DNA of 64,000 nucleotides from Alicyclobacillus tolerans (GTDB lineage Bacteria; Bacillota; Bacilli; Alicyclobacillales; Alicyclobacillaceae), in NCBI RefSeq assembly GCF_021739485.1, contig NZ_JAJFNK010000002.1, positions 62,001-126,000 on the forward strand, written 5' to 3'. The notes beneath the pieces are model-generated. The model was not told where the DNA came from. It ran no database searches and worked only from the letters and a program-made list of their open reading frames with translations. Each line of letters starts with the position of its first letter. Positions within the stretch are counted from its first letter, which is position 1. Shown here piece after piece: positions 34,203-42,570 of the stretch. The position numbers and the translations under genes were made by a program.

Positions 34203-35144
34203 ATGGCCACGGCTATGGTTTTTGCAGAAGTTCTAGATGGAAAGGTGTCTGAAATTACGTTTGAGCTGCTCGACGTGGCAAGGCGCACGGTGGGAGATTC
34301 AGGGACAGTCCTCGCGTTCGGAGTGATGCCGGAGTCCATGGGCAGTCAACTGGGAAAGGCGGATGCGGTTTTGTTGACTCCTTCTGGTACCGACTACGTC
34401 CCTGAAGCGCTGGCCAAAATTTTGGCCCAAGCGATAGAAGCCAAAAAACCGGACCTCGTACTCGTCGGGAGCACCGCGGTTGGAATGGACGTCGCCACGT
34501 ACGCGGCGTGCAAAAGCGGGTACAACAGCATCGCGTATGTCCAAGGCATCGCTCCTGAAGGCGACGGTTGGACAGCCCAGTCGCTGATCCTCGGAGGCAA
34601 GATGGTCGCCACCGTTTCAGTACCCCAATTCAGCGTCTTGCAGGTGGTCGCCGGTGTGGGCAATGCAGACCAGGGGCGCGGTGAGGGTAGTCCAGCGATG
34701 GAAGTGTTTACCGCTGAACCGGCTGTGCGAACAGAGTTTCAAGGTTTTGCACTCCCGGAGAGCACGGACGTCGACATCACAAAGCAAGACGTCTTGGTCA
34801 GCATTGGGCGCGGTATCGGAGACAAGGACAACGTCGAGATTGCCGAAGAACTCGCCGGAGTCCTGGGAGCCGTCGTATCCGCATCCAGGCCGGTCGTCGA
34901 TGCCGGGTGGCTCCCCAAGTCCAGACAAGTCGGCAAGTCCGGGCAGAAGGTCAAACCGAAAGTCTATTTGGCTCTTGGCATCAGCGGCGCTCCCGAGCAC
35001 TTGGAAGGCATGCGCGATGCCGAATGCATTATTGCCGTGAACACCGATCCCAAGGCGCCGATTTTCGACATTGCCCACTACGGCGTCGTGGAAGACCTGC
35101 TTGACTTTGTCCCGTTGCTCAGTGAACAGCTCCAAGAGAGCTGA
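34203..35144 (+). CDS. etfA: Electron transfer flavoprotein alpha subunit
   Basis: A 313-residue ETF alpha with the C-terminal FAD domain: VGKSGQKVKPKVYLALGISGAPEHLEGM followed by ECIIAVNTDPKAPIFDIAHYGVVED, close to the PROSITE ETF-alpha signature. The N-terminal domain is more divergent. It is 28 bases after etfB and 18 before emo, so the three form a functional unit. ATG 34203 follows AAGGAGG. Confidence 0.94.
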   Translation: MATAMVFAEVLDGKVSEITFELLDVARRTVGDSGTVLAFGVMPESMGSQLGKADAVLLTPSGTDYVPEALAKILAQAIEAKKPDLVLVGSTAVGMDVATYAACKSGYNSIAYVQGIAPEGDGWTAQSLILGGKMVATVSVPQFSVLQVVAGVGNADQGRGEGSPAMEVFTAEPAVRTEFQGFALPESTDVDITKQDVLVSIGRGIGDKDNVEIAEELAGVLGAVVSASRPVVDAGWLPKSRQVGKSGQKVKPKVYLALGISGAPEHLEGMRDAECIIAVNTDPKAPIFDIAHYGVVEDLLDFVPLLSEQLQES

Positions 35145-35162
35145 AAGGAGGTGTAGCCGCGC

Positions 35163-37313
35163 ATGCAACCCGTGGCACAGCGACCCGTATTTGAAGGGTT
35201 TCAACACACCTGGTTAGTTCCTTTATTCTATGTGGTTGCATTTCTTGCGATTGGGGTTTTTCTGTACGGCGTAATCCGCCGCATCCTGCGTTACCGGGCA
35301 GGTCGCCATCAGCCAGTGGTTCCCGACTGGCCCAAGCGCCTGGTCAAAGCGTTCATCGAAGTCCTTTCCAGCCGCAAGATTGGAAGACGCGACCCTTATA
35401 CCGGAATCGCTCACGGATTCGTGTTTTGGGCATTCGGATTTTTGTTTCTCGGGACGTGCATCATTGCCCTCGATCACGATGTGCTCGGGCTGATTGCACC
35501 GTCTTTAGAGTTTTGGAAAGGCGACTTCTTTCTCGGCTTTTCCGTCGTCATGGACGTCTCCGCAGTACTGTTTTTGGTTGGCCTTGGCATGCTGATTGTC
35601 CGCCGCGGTTTTTTCGCGGTAGCTCGGCTCAACTACGCGCGCGTAGATGGAAAACCCGATGACCGCGGCGGGTACCGAAAGGAGGATTGGTGGTTTCTCC
35701 TTCAGTTGTTTGTGCTCGGGTTGACGGGGGTGTTTCTGGAAGCGCTTCGCCTGCTGCACGACCGCCCGTGGTTTGAAGGGTATTCACCGGTCGGACTGGC
35801 CGTCGCCAACGGCTTAGCGGCCCTTGGCATGACGCCAAGCGCTGCCATGACATGGCACTTTTGGACGTGGTGGTTTCACGCGTTTTTGGCGCTGACCTTT
35901 ATCGCTTACCTGCCTTATGCCAAATCCGTTCACATGTTGTCGTCCTGGGCGAACCTGGTTGTCCGCGACGGAAAAGCAGCGATTGTTCTGCCTCCTCCGG
36001 CCTCTGATGCCGCGATGGGGTTGAGTTTAACCCCCGCTGCAGAAGACATGACTTGGAAGGAACTGCTTCACTTGGACGCATGCACCAAGTGTGGCCGCTG
36101 CCACGACGTCTGTCCGGCCCGCAACTCCGGAGCTCCTTTGTCGCCGCGGGATTTGATTTTGGACTTGCGAGAAGCCGTGAGCGGATTCCACGGCATGAAG
36201 CGGCCGCAAACCGGTGGTTCCAAACTCCCGGACGGCAGTGAAATGCCAGACATTTCATTGCGCGAAGTGGCTTCAACCGCAGAGTCCACAGCGCTGATTT
36301 CGGCGGATGTGCTGTGGTCGTGCACGACCTGCCGGGCTTGCGTGGAAACGTGTCCCGTAGGCATTGAACACGTCCCGATGATTGTGCAAATGCGGCGGAC
36401 GCTGATTGACGAGGGAACCATGGACAACAACCTGTCCGGCACGCTGATGAACTTTGCGCGCAAGGGGAACTCGTTTGGCCAGTCGGAACGAAACCGCCCA
36501 AAGTGGGTCAAAGAAGCGAAGGTCCCGGTCAAGGATGCGCGCAAGGAAGAAGTCGAATACCTGTGGTTTGTCGGGGATTTTGCCAGTTACGATCCGCGTG
36601 CGCAAAAGGTTACGCAGGCACTGGCGCGCATCCTCACTGCGGCGGGCGTGGACTTTGGCATCCTGTACGAGGCGGAGCGCAACGCCGGCAACGACGTGCG
36701 CCGCGTAGGTGAAGAAGGGTTGTTTGAAACCCTAGCGGAGAAGAACATCAAGGCCATTCAGTCCGCAAAGTTCAAACGCGTGCTGACGACGGACCCGCAC
36801 AGCTACAACGCCATCAAAAACGAGTATCCGGCGCTCGGCCTGGAAGTGGAGATCGAACACTATACGGAGTTGTTGAACCGTCTGGCGCAGCAGAACCGAT
36901 TGCCGGTAAAGCACCCGCAAGACGTCAAGGTCACGTACCACGACCCTTGCTATTTGGGGCGGTATAACCGCGTGTTTGACCCGCCGCGCAACCTGATTGA
37001 ACACGTCGGAGCAACGCTGGTCGAGATGCCTCGCAACCGCGAAAACAGTTTCTGCTGCGGTGCCGGAGGCGGGCGCATCTGGATGGGCGACACCCTGTAT
37101 CCGAAAAAACCTGCCGAAAACCGCATTCACGAAGCCAAAGCCTTAGACGGGGTCAGCCACTTTATCGTGGCCTGTCCAAAGGACCTAGCGATGTATTCAG
37201 ACGCCGTGAAGACAGCCGGATACGAAGGCCAGATGGAAGTCAGTGATCTGATCTTTTTGGTCGAAAAGGCGATGGGCCTGGAGAACTATGGAACAGAGGA
37301 GATATTGGTATGA
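35163..37313 (+). CDS. emo: EMO-type membrane ETF:menaquinone oxidoreductase
   Basis: A 716-residue protein with an N-terminal cytochrome-b-like membrane domain (six hydrophobic segments, residues 15-260, with conserved His residues such as GIAHGFVFW and WHFWTWWFHAFLA), two [4Fe-4S] motifs (CTKCGRCHDVCP from Cys307; CTTCRACVETCP from Cys387) and one complete CCG region (HDPCYLG near 596 and SFCCGAGGG). This is the DUF224/HdrD-like EMO that oxidizes ETF and reduces menaquinone. The first CCG half has lost its cysteines (FVGDFASYDPR, YEAERNAG). Stop overlaps the next gene (ATGA). Confidence 0.88.
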   Translation: MQPVAQRPVFEGFQHTWLVPLFYVVAFLAIGVFLYGVIRRILRYRAGRHQPVVPDWPKRLVKAFIEVLSSRKIGRRDPYTGIAHGFVFWAFGFLFLGTCIIALDHDVLGLIAPSLEFWKGDFFLGFSVVMDVSAVLFLVGLGMLIVRRGFFAVARLNYARVDGKPDDRGGYRKEDWWFLLQLFVLGLTGVFLEALRLLHDRPWFEGYSPVGLAVANGLAALGMTPSAAMTWHFWTWWFHAFLALTFIAYLPYAKSVHMLSSWANLVVRDGKAAIVLPPPASDAAMGLSLTPAAEDMTWKELLHLDACTKCGRCHDVCPARNSGAPLSPRDLILDLREAVSGFHGMKRPQTGGSKLPDGSEMPDISLREVASTAESTALISADVLWSCTTCRACVETCPVGIEHVPMIVQMRRTLIDEGTMDNNLSGTLMNFARKGNSFGQSERNRPKWVKEAKVPVKDARKEEVEYLWFVGDFASYDPRAQKVTQALARILTAAGVDFGILYEAERNAGNDVRRVGEEGLFETLAEKNIKAIQSAKFKRVLTTDPHSYNAIKNEYPALGLEVEIEHYTELLNRLAQQNRLPVKHPQDVKVTYHDPCYLGRYNRVFDPPRNLIEHVGATLVEMPRNRENSFCCGAGGGRIWMGDTLYPKKPAENRIHEAKALDGVSHFIVACPKDLAMYSDAVKTAGYEGQMEVSDLIFLVEKAMGLENYGTEEILV

Positions 37314-37747
37314 GTACAAACGGCTGCAATCTTCCAGATGACCTGTACTACTGGATCGATAAACACATCTGGGCGAAACCGGATTCCGACGGAACGGTGC
37401 TGGTGGGAATGACCGACGTGGCGCAAAGCTTGGCCGGTAAGATCATCGTGGTCAACCTTCGTTCCCTTGGAAAAACCCTGGTCAAGGGAAAAAGTGCGGG
37501 CACTCTGGAAAGCGGAAAATGGGTGGGTTCAATTCCGACTCCCGTGGCAGGGAAAGTGGTCGCTGTCAATGAGGCTTTAAAGAAGAAAGCGGATTTGGTC
37601 AACACCGACCCTTACGGGGAGGGGTGGATTATTCGCGTCGAACCCACGGACTGGGCAACGGACAGCCAAACCCTTGTCACCGGAACCGAAGGAGTCACGG
37701 AGTATCAAAGCAAGCTGGCAGAGCAAGGAATCGAATGCAGCCATTAG
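37310..37747 (+). CDS. lbpA: Lipoate-binding protein LbpA (copy 1)
   Basis: A 145-residue GcvH-like protein. The lipoyl lysine is Lys70 in LESGKWVG, the motif that distinguishes LbpA from glycine cleavage H protein (ESVKAA). Fold markers are VGMTDVAQSLAGKIIVV and DPYGEGWIIRV. LbpA is essential to sHdr-based sulfur oxidation and is thought to carry the sulfur substrate or intermediate on its lipoyl arm. The gene overlaps emo by ATGA. Confidence 0.88.
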   Translation: MSTNGCNLPDDLYYWIDKHIWAKPDSDGTVLVGMTDVAQSLAGKIIVVNLRSLGKTLVKGKSAGTLESGKWVGSIPTPVAGKVVAVNEALKKKADLVNTDPYGEGWIIRVEPTDWATDSQTLVTGTEGVTEYQSKLAEQGIECSH

Positions 37748-37765
37748 GAAAGGCGGTGAAGCTGC

Positions 37766-38257
37766 ATGGCTCGGGTTCGAATGTGCGAATTTCCGGACGA
37801 CTTGTATTTTGACGTCGATCTCGACGTTTGGGCAAGAAAACTCGAGGATGGCACCGTTTACCTGGGGATGACGGACCCCGCGCAAACCCGGGCAGGAAAG
37901 GTTCTGCACGTTCGCGCCCGCGTGGGCAAAGTCGTTAACGCCAAAAAGAGCCTTGCCACGATTGAGTCCGGGAAGTGGGTCGGACCGTTTCCAGCTCCGT
38001 TTCGCGCAACGGTTCTGGCTCTCAACCCGCAAGTCGCCGCGGACCCGAACATCATTAACATCAGCCCGTATGAACAGGGATGGATTGTTCAGGTCAAACC
38101 AGAAATTGAGGATTGGCCTCAGGAGAACTTGATTCTTGGGTCAGCGGCTGCAAGTCACTACGAGGAGAAACTGAAAGCCGAAGGTCTGACGTGCGTGCGC
38201 TGCGTGCCGCCGCTGCAAGGCAGCACCCCGCCCACCCCGCCTGACATTTCGTTGTAA
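37766..38257 (+). CDS. lbpA: Lipoate-binding protein LbpA (copy 2)
   Basis: A 163-residue LbpA with lipoyl lysine Lys70 in IESGKWVG and the shared LGMTDPAQTRAGKVLHV and SPYEQGWIVQV strands. It differs from copy 1 by a longer C-terminal tail with two cysteines (GLTCVRCVPP) and a Pro/Thr-rich end, so the two are old duplicates rather than recent ones. It starts 18 bases after copy 1 (AAAGGCGGTG site). Confidence 0.87.
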   Translation: MARVRMCEFPDDLYFDVDLDVWARKLEDGTVYLGMTDPAQTRAGKVLHVRARVGKVVNAKKSLATIESGKWVGPFPAPFRATVLALNPQVAADPNIINISPYEQGWIVQVKPEIEDWPQENLILGSAAASHYEEKLKAEGLTCVRCVPPLQGSTPPTPPDISL

Positions 38258-38370
38258 TCGGCAATGCTTTGCAAGGACGGAGGCACGGTGCAGCCTGGCG
38301 GCAGAAGGGGTTAGGGCAAAATGGTTGACGTTGTTGACGCATACAGCAGCAGATGAGGAGGGTAATTTCG

Positions 38371-39456
38371 ATGCGGTACTTAGACCTGGGCACGGTTTCC
38401 GCTGCGCGTTCGCAAGCGATCTATCACGCCGTTGCATCCCTAATGGCGCCGGGAGATGGCATTACACTGGTGACGGTCAGTCCCGACAAACCTTATGTTT
38501 GCGTCGGGTTTCACCAGGTGACGAGCCGGGAGGTGGACGTGGAGTTCTGCCGGAGAAATCAGGTTCCCATTTCTCGCAGAATGACGGGCGGCGGAGCGGT
38601 ATACCTCGACGAGAATCAGATTTTCTGGCACCTGATCTTTCCTCAGCGCTTTGCGGACGTCGACCGCTTGTACGAAAAGTTTCTGGCTGCACCGGTGCGA
38701 GTGTACCAGCGCATGGGCATTGAGGCGGTGCACAGACCTGTCAACGACATCGTCGTCGGTCCGCGCAAAATCGGCGGCACAGGTGCTGCGACCATTGGCG
38801 ATGCGACGGTGTTGGTTGGGAGCCTGATGATGGACTTTAACGTCGAGGCCATGGCCAAGGTTTTGCAGGTCCCTTCCGAAAAGTTCCGGGATAAGCTCAT
38901 TTTCACCCTGCAGGAGTACATGACGTCGGTGAAACGCGAACTCGGCGAGCAGGTCCCTTTCGACCGCGAATTAGCCACTCGTTGGCTGGTCGAAGCGTTT
39001 GAAAACGTTATCGGTGAAACCGCTGTGCCCGGGTCACTCACAGAACGCGAAGAGCGCGCGCTCGCTGAATTTGAGTCGACGTTATTTTCGGAGGATTTCG
39101 TCTTCACGTCTGAGGGGATTCTGCAGCGCGGTGTGAAGATCTCGGGCGACGTGCGCTTGTATGAAGGGGTGTACAAGGCGCCCGGGGGACTCATCCGACT
39201 CATCTACCGGGAACGGGAAGGAAAGTTCGACGACGTTCTGTTGGCTGGGGACTTTTTTGCGGAACCGCAAGACCGTCTTTTGCAGTTTGCAAAACGACTG
39301 AGAGGAGCCACAGTGACAACAGCCAACATAGAGTCGGCCGCCCAATGGTTGCTTGAGGCAGCCCATATCCCAGGCGTGAGCGTGGCAGACCTTGTCCGTG
39401 CGTTTTTGGCGGCCAATCCGCCGATTGAAACTGAATTGAGGAGTGAGGTTCAATGA
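38371..39456 (+). CDS. Lipoate--protein ligase-like protein of the sHdr type (sLpl, copy 1)
   Basis: A 361-residue protein with the LplA catalytic domain: RRMTGGGAVYLDE (Arg69-Arg70) and the lipoyl-AMP lysine in DIVVGPRKIGGTG (Lys133), followed by a C-terminal accessory domain (GVYKAPGGLIRLIYRE...FDDVLLAGDFFAEPQ). sLpl enzymes attach a precursor (octanoate or lipoate) to LbpA. ATG 38371 follows GAGGAGGG. The 113-base gap before it has no clear promoter. It is coupled to tusA by an ATGA overlap. Confidence 0.83.
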   Translation: MRYLDLGTVSAARSQAIYHAVASLMAPGDGITLVTVSPDKPYVCVGFHQVTSREVDVEFCRRNQVPISRRMTGGGAVYLDENQIFWHLIFPQRFADVDRLYEKFLAAPVRVYQRMGIEAVHRPVNDIVVGPRKIGGTGAATIGDATVLVGSLMMDFNVEAMAKVLQVPSEKFRDKLIFTLQEYMTSVKRELGEQVPFDRELATRWLVEAFENVIGETAVPGSLTEREERALAEFESTLFSEDFVFTSEGILQRGVKISGDVRLYEGVYKAPGGLIRLIYREREGKFDDVLLAGDFFAEPQDRLLQFAKRLRGATVTTANIESAAQWLLEAAHIPGVSVADLVRAFLAANPPIETELRSEVQ

Positions 39457-39689
39457 GTGACGAAATTGCACTGAAAGTGGATGCTAAAGGATTAAAGTGT
39501 CCCTTGCCGGTCATTCGAGTTAAAAAAGCTATTAACAGTATTGAACTTGGGCAAGTCCTCGAAGTGGAAGCTACAGACCCCGGCTCTATGGCCGATTTTA
39601 AAGCCTGGTCTCGGTCGACAGGTCACGACTTGTTGTTCGCAAACGAAGACAACAAGGTATTCACCTATCGTATCAAAAGAACAAAGTGA
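39453..39689 (+). CDS. tusA: TusA family sulfur carrier
   Basis: A 78-residue TusA with the active motif CPLP (CPxP, Cys16 in GLKCPLPV) and the two-strand, two-helix pattern ending LLFANEDNKVFTYRIKR. TusA receives persulfide sulfur and passes it to DsrE-type carriers; in sulfur oxidizers it feeds sulfur to Dsr or sHdr. It overlaps the ligase gene and precedes a DsrE gene by 14 bases. No rhodanese gene, its usual third partner, is seen in the window. Confidence 0.93.
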   Translation: MSDEIALKVDAKGLKCPLPVIRVKKAINSIELGQVLEVEATDPGSMADFKAWSRSTGHDLLFANEDNKVFTYRIKRTK

Positions 39690-39703
39690 GAAGAGGTGTC
39701 CAT

Positions 39704-40084
39704 ATGTCCGAAGAAGTCAAAAAATGCGTGTACATGCATACGACGGGCGTCGAAGCCCCCTACCGGTCCGCGTCTCCGTTTTTTCTTGCCACGACCGCTG
39801 CATTAATGGATTACGACGTGTCGATGGTATTTACGATCACAGGAACGAGCTTGTTGAAAAAGGGAGTCGCGGAAAATCTGCGCGTGAAGGAAGGAGGCGA
39901 AGGGGCGACTTTGGGGTTTTTTATTGAACAGGCCAGAGAGGCCGGGGTGAAGTTCTACGTTTGCGCACCCAGTCTGGATTTGAACGATTGCACCGTAGAC
40001 GACCTCATCGAAATTGACGGCGTCGTCGGTGGCACCGCCGTCAACGAAATGGCTCTGGAAGCGGACCTTTTCGTGACGTTCTAA
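39704..40084 (+). CDS. DsrE-family sulfur transferase (copy 1)
   Basis: A 126-residue DsrE/F-like protein. Fold markers are KCVYMHTTGVEAPYRSASPFFLATTAALMDYDVSMVFT and the cysteine in VKFYVCAPSLDLNDC (Cys87, Cys96), at the place of the sulfur-binding Cys of DsrE. It ends in the DLFVTF strand shared with the second copy. ATG 39704 follows AAGAGGTG. The tusA-dsrE pairing supports a role in delivering sulfane sulfur to the sHdr complex. Confidence 0.85.
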   Translation: MSEEVKKCVYMHTTGVEAPYRSASPFFLATTAALMDYDVSMVFTITGTSLLKKGVAENLRVKEGGEGATLGFFIEQAREAGVKFYVCAPSLDLNDCTVDDLIEIDGVVGGTAVNEMALEADLFVTF

Positions 40085-40116
40085 GCAGGTTTTTAGATGC
40101 CGAAGGAGGCTGTTAG

Positions 40117-40662
40117 ATGGCTGAAGAGGCGAACCGCGACAGCAGCCCCAGTTTACCGAGCGTCATCGAGGAAGTGGACAACTGGCTTTCCAAGGACGCC
40201 GACTTTCTCGCGAATTTATGCAATGTCACGGCACTTTTGTACGATGCCTTGCCGGACGTCCATTGGCTGGGCTGGTACGTCACAAAAGCCATTGGAGGCG
40301 ACCTGACGCTTGGACCGTTTCAAGGAAAACCGACACTGCCCAGGATTGGCTGGAGAGAAGGCGTGGTGGGGTCCGCCGCATTTGAACGCGCGGTACAAAT
40401 CGTTCAGGACGTTCGACGGTTTCGAGGTCATTTGAAAGACGGTTTGGAAACCCGGTCGGAAGTCGCGGTACCCATCGTGGAATCTGGTTTGGTGAAAGCC
40501 GTGCTGTGCGCAAAGGCAAACCAGCCCGAAAGCTTTGGCATTTACGAAGTCGAACTGCTGAGCGCCGCCGCGCAGCGCGTTAGCAAGCTGTGGGAGAAAC
40601 CTGGCCGGCCAAATCCCGGTTCAGCTCCAATTCCAGCCGAGTCACAGCTAGGAGGTCAATGA
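40117..40662 (+). CDS. fRMsr-like GAF protein without the catalytic cysteines
   Basis: A 181-residue protein with the GAF fold of free methionine-(R)-sulfoxide reductase: NVTALLYDALPDVHWLGWYV, LTLGPFQGKPTLPRI, REGVVGSAAFERA, VQDVRRFRGHLKDG and ETRSEVAVPIV follow the family point for point. The three cysteines used in fRMsr catalysis are absent: the motifs read TLPRI, GVVGSA and GHLKDG where active enzymes have Cys. It should therefore bind a ligand or partner rather than reduce sulfoxide. It lies inside the sulfur operon between two dsrE genes. ATG 40117 follows AAGGAGG. Confidence 0.78.
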   Translation: MAEEANRDSSPSLPSVIEEVDNWLSKDADFLANLCNVTALLYDALPDVHWLGWYVTKAIGGDLTLGPFQGKPTLPRIGWREGVVGSAAFERAVQIVQDVRRFRGHLKDGLETRSEVAVPIVESGLVKAVLCAKANQPESFGIYEVELLSAAAQRVSKLWEKPGRPNPGSAPIPAESQLGGQ

Positions 40663-41042
40663 GCTTGCAAAAACGGTTTCAAGTTCCCTTGTCTGCAGCA
40701 GCGCGGTGGTTTGAAAACCGCCTGGATTTTTTGGCTGGCATTAATGAAGCCTTGCGCAACATCAATCGCGGCAAAAACGATCACCTGCCGTACTACGAGT
40801 CAATACCGGGTTACTCGTTAGTGATGACGTCCGAATTGAAACCCCGCGGAGACAACAAGCCGCCGGCGGTCGGAAAGTGGCAGCTTACCGTCCGGCGAGA
40901 AGACCAGAACATCGAATTGGCGCTGCAAGGTCTAGTGCGGGATGGGCAGTCTTTTGGAGATTTAGTGTTGCGCTGTGAAGACACCGAACTATCCGCTGAA
41001 TTAGACCGTTTGGCCAATGAGCCGAGTACTGCCGAAAACTAA
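40659..41042 (+). CDS. Unknown 127-residue protein of the sHdr operon
   Basis: The protein has no motif that I recognise: an N-terminal amphipathic region (SAAARWFENRLDFLAGINEALRNIN) is followed by a beta-rich middle (GKWQLTVRREDQNIELALQGLV) and an acidic C-terminus. No cysteine of likely function except one in LRCEDTE. It is coupled to the GAF gene by an overlapping ATGA and good ribosome site (AGGAGGT). The tight coupling suggests that the GAF protein and this one work together. Confidence 0.65.
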   Translation: MSLQKRFQVPLSAAARWFENRLDFLAGINEALRNINRGKNDHLPYYESIPGYSLVMTSELKPRGDNKPPAVGKWQLTVRREDQNIELALQGLVRDGQSFGDLVLRCEDTELSAELDRLANEPSTAEN

Positions 41043-41082
41043 TGTGCGGGCAAAACCGCACCCCTTAAGGAGGGACGCAATT

Positions 41083-41472
41083 ATGGGACGGAAAGTTGCC
41101 ATCATTGCCTCGCAAGGAACGCTGGACACAGCTTATAAAGTACTGAATATTGCGACTGCCGCAGCGGCTATGGACGCCGATGTGACCATTTTCTTTACCT
41201 TTGAAGGGTTGATGATCTTAACTCAGCCCGAGTCCCTGCAAATGGCTCCGGGGAAAGAACAGATTCAAACCGCTTTTGGGCAAGCCGGCCTGCCAAGTGT
41301 CAAGGAAATGCTCGACATGGCGGCCGAATCCGGGGTTAAACTGCTCGGCTGTCAAATGTCCATGGACGTCATGGGAATTGAAAAACAGCACTTGTTCGGC
41401 AGTTGCGAAGTGGGGGGCGCAGCAGCGTTTTTGGACTACGCTTTTGACGCCGATGTGACTGTGACCTTCTAA
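41083..41472 (+). CDS. DsrE-family sulfur transferase (copy 2, DsrE3A-like)
   Basis: A 129-residue protein with MGRKVAIIASQGTLDTAYKVLNIATAAAAMDADVTIFFTFEG at the start and the conserved active Cys in GVKLLGCQMSMDVMG (Cys90), plus Cys108. This pattern is that of the DsrE3A/DsrE-DrsH group, which in sulfur oxidizers accepts sulfur from TusA. It ends DADVTVTF. ATG 41083 follows AAGGAGGG. It is only distantly similar to copy 1. Confidence 0.88.
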   Translation: MGRKVAIIASQGTLDTAYKVLNIATAAAAMDADVTIFFTFEGLMILTQPESLQMAPGKEQIQTAFGQAGLPSVKEMLDMAAESGVKLLGCQMSMDVMGIEKQHLFGSCEVGGAAAFLDYAFDADVTVTF

Positions 41473-41560
41473 AGCTTTCGGTGACGTTTTGAGCTGCAAA
41501 CCTTCGGTTGAAGGCTCAGGGGAACGGCCTCAAGACGAACCGGGAAAGGGGGCGAATGGG

Positions 41561-42514
41561 GTGGAAAACCTGCCTTTGTATCTGCTGGGTGAACTGGACT
41601 GGATTACGACTCAAACCATTTACCACGCTATGGCTCACTTTGGTCGTGAAGGCATTGTTCTGTGCTGGCCAAGGACTCCCTACGTGTCGCTGGGCTGCCA
41701 TCAAAGTTTCTCGGACTACGATGAAACTTCAGGGCTGCCGGTGATTCGGAGAAAAGTCGGGGGTTCCTTGGTCTATCTCGATGCCCGCCAAATCTTTTTT
41801 CAGGTAATCGCAAATCCAGAGCGCTGTCCCAATTGCCGCACACCTGACAGTTGGTACCATTACGCCCTCGATCCCGTAGTCGACTATTTGAAACAGCTGG
41901 GGCTCCCAGCGTCTTTGCATCCGCCTGCAGACATTCTGATTGGCGGGCAAAAGGTATCTGGAAATGCCGGGGGGTTGCTGGACGAACAAGTCGTCATTGT
42001 CGGAAATTTGCTCCTGGACTTCTCCGTGGACGTGATGGCCAGGGTGCGGTCGGCTCCACACCCTGTTTGGCGCAAAGCGTTTGCCGACAGCATGGCGAAG
42101 CACCTGACCACGTTGAAGGAGTGGCTTCCCACGCGGGAGTGGTCGACGGATCGCGTCATGAACGACCTGGCTGAAGTCTTTTCGGAGCGCCTTTGTGCCG
42201 TGGCAACTTTGTTCCCCTGGGAGTCTTGGCGAGACAAACTGGAGCGAACCGGGCGCGAATTAACCCAACCCCATTGGTTAATGGCGCCGGCCCGGAACCG
42301 CCGCAACCGGGTGGAGTCGGTCAAGGTGCGCGAAGGCGTGTATTTGCGGACGCTCATAGACCCTGTGCTGCCTCCCGTTGTCGCTGAAGTCGACGTAATG
42401 AATCACTCTTTGCTTCGGGTATGGGGGCTGCCGGAGCATGGAGAAAGCCTTTTTGAGATACAGGACATTCTGGACCAACTTTTGCCAGAATCCCACTCTG
42501 CGGTGAGGTCTTGA
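41561..42514 (+). CDS. Lipoate--protein ligase-like protein, divergent (sLpl, copy 2)
   Basis: A 317-residue LplA-fold protein. The nucleotide-binding motif is altered to VIRRKVGGSLVYLD (usual RRxTGGGAVY), while the lysine in DILIGGQKVSGNAGG (about Lys131) is kept. A Cys pair (CPNC, about residues 89-92) is unique among the three copies. The C-terminal domain is present but short. It may be a partner or an octanoyltransferase-like variant rather than an active ligase. GTG 41561 follows AAAGGGGG; an in-frame TTG at 41489 lacks a good site. Confidence 0.75.
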   Translation: MENLPLYLLGELDWITTQTIYHAMAHFGREGIVLCWPRTPYVSLGCHQSFSDYDETSGLPVIRRKVGGSLVYLDARQIFFQVIANPERCPNCRTPDSWYHYALDPVVDYLKQLGLPASLHPPADILIGGQKVSGNAGGLLDEQVVIVGNLLLDFSVDVMARVRSAPHPVWRKAFADSMAKHLTTLKEWLPTREWSTDRVMNDLAEVFSERLCAVATLFPWESWRDKLERTGRELTQPHWLMAPARNRRNRVESVKVREGVYLRTLIDPVLPPVVAEVDVMNHSLLRVWGLPEHGESLFEIQDILDQLLPESHSAVRS

Positions 42515-42570
42515 AGCAGATCCGCCAATTTGAGCGGACAATCGATGTACAAAGGAGTTGAATCCACCGA

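Noticed and set aside
33407..35144. ETF for fatty-acid beta-oxidation
   Set aside because: No acyl-CoA dehydrogenase, thiolase or hydratase is nearby; the EMO and sHdr genes surround it instead.
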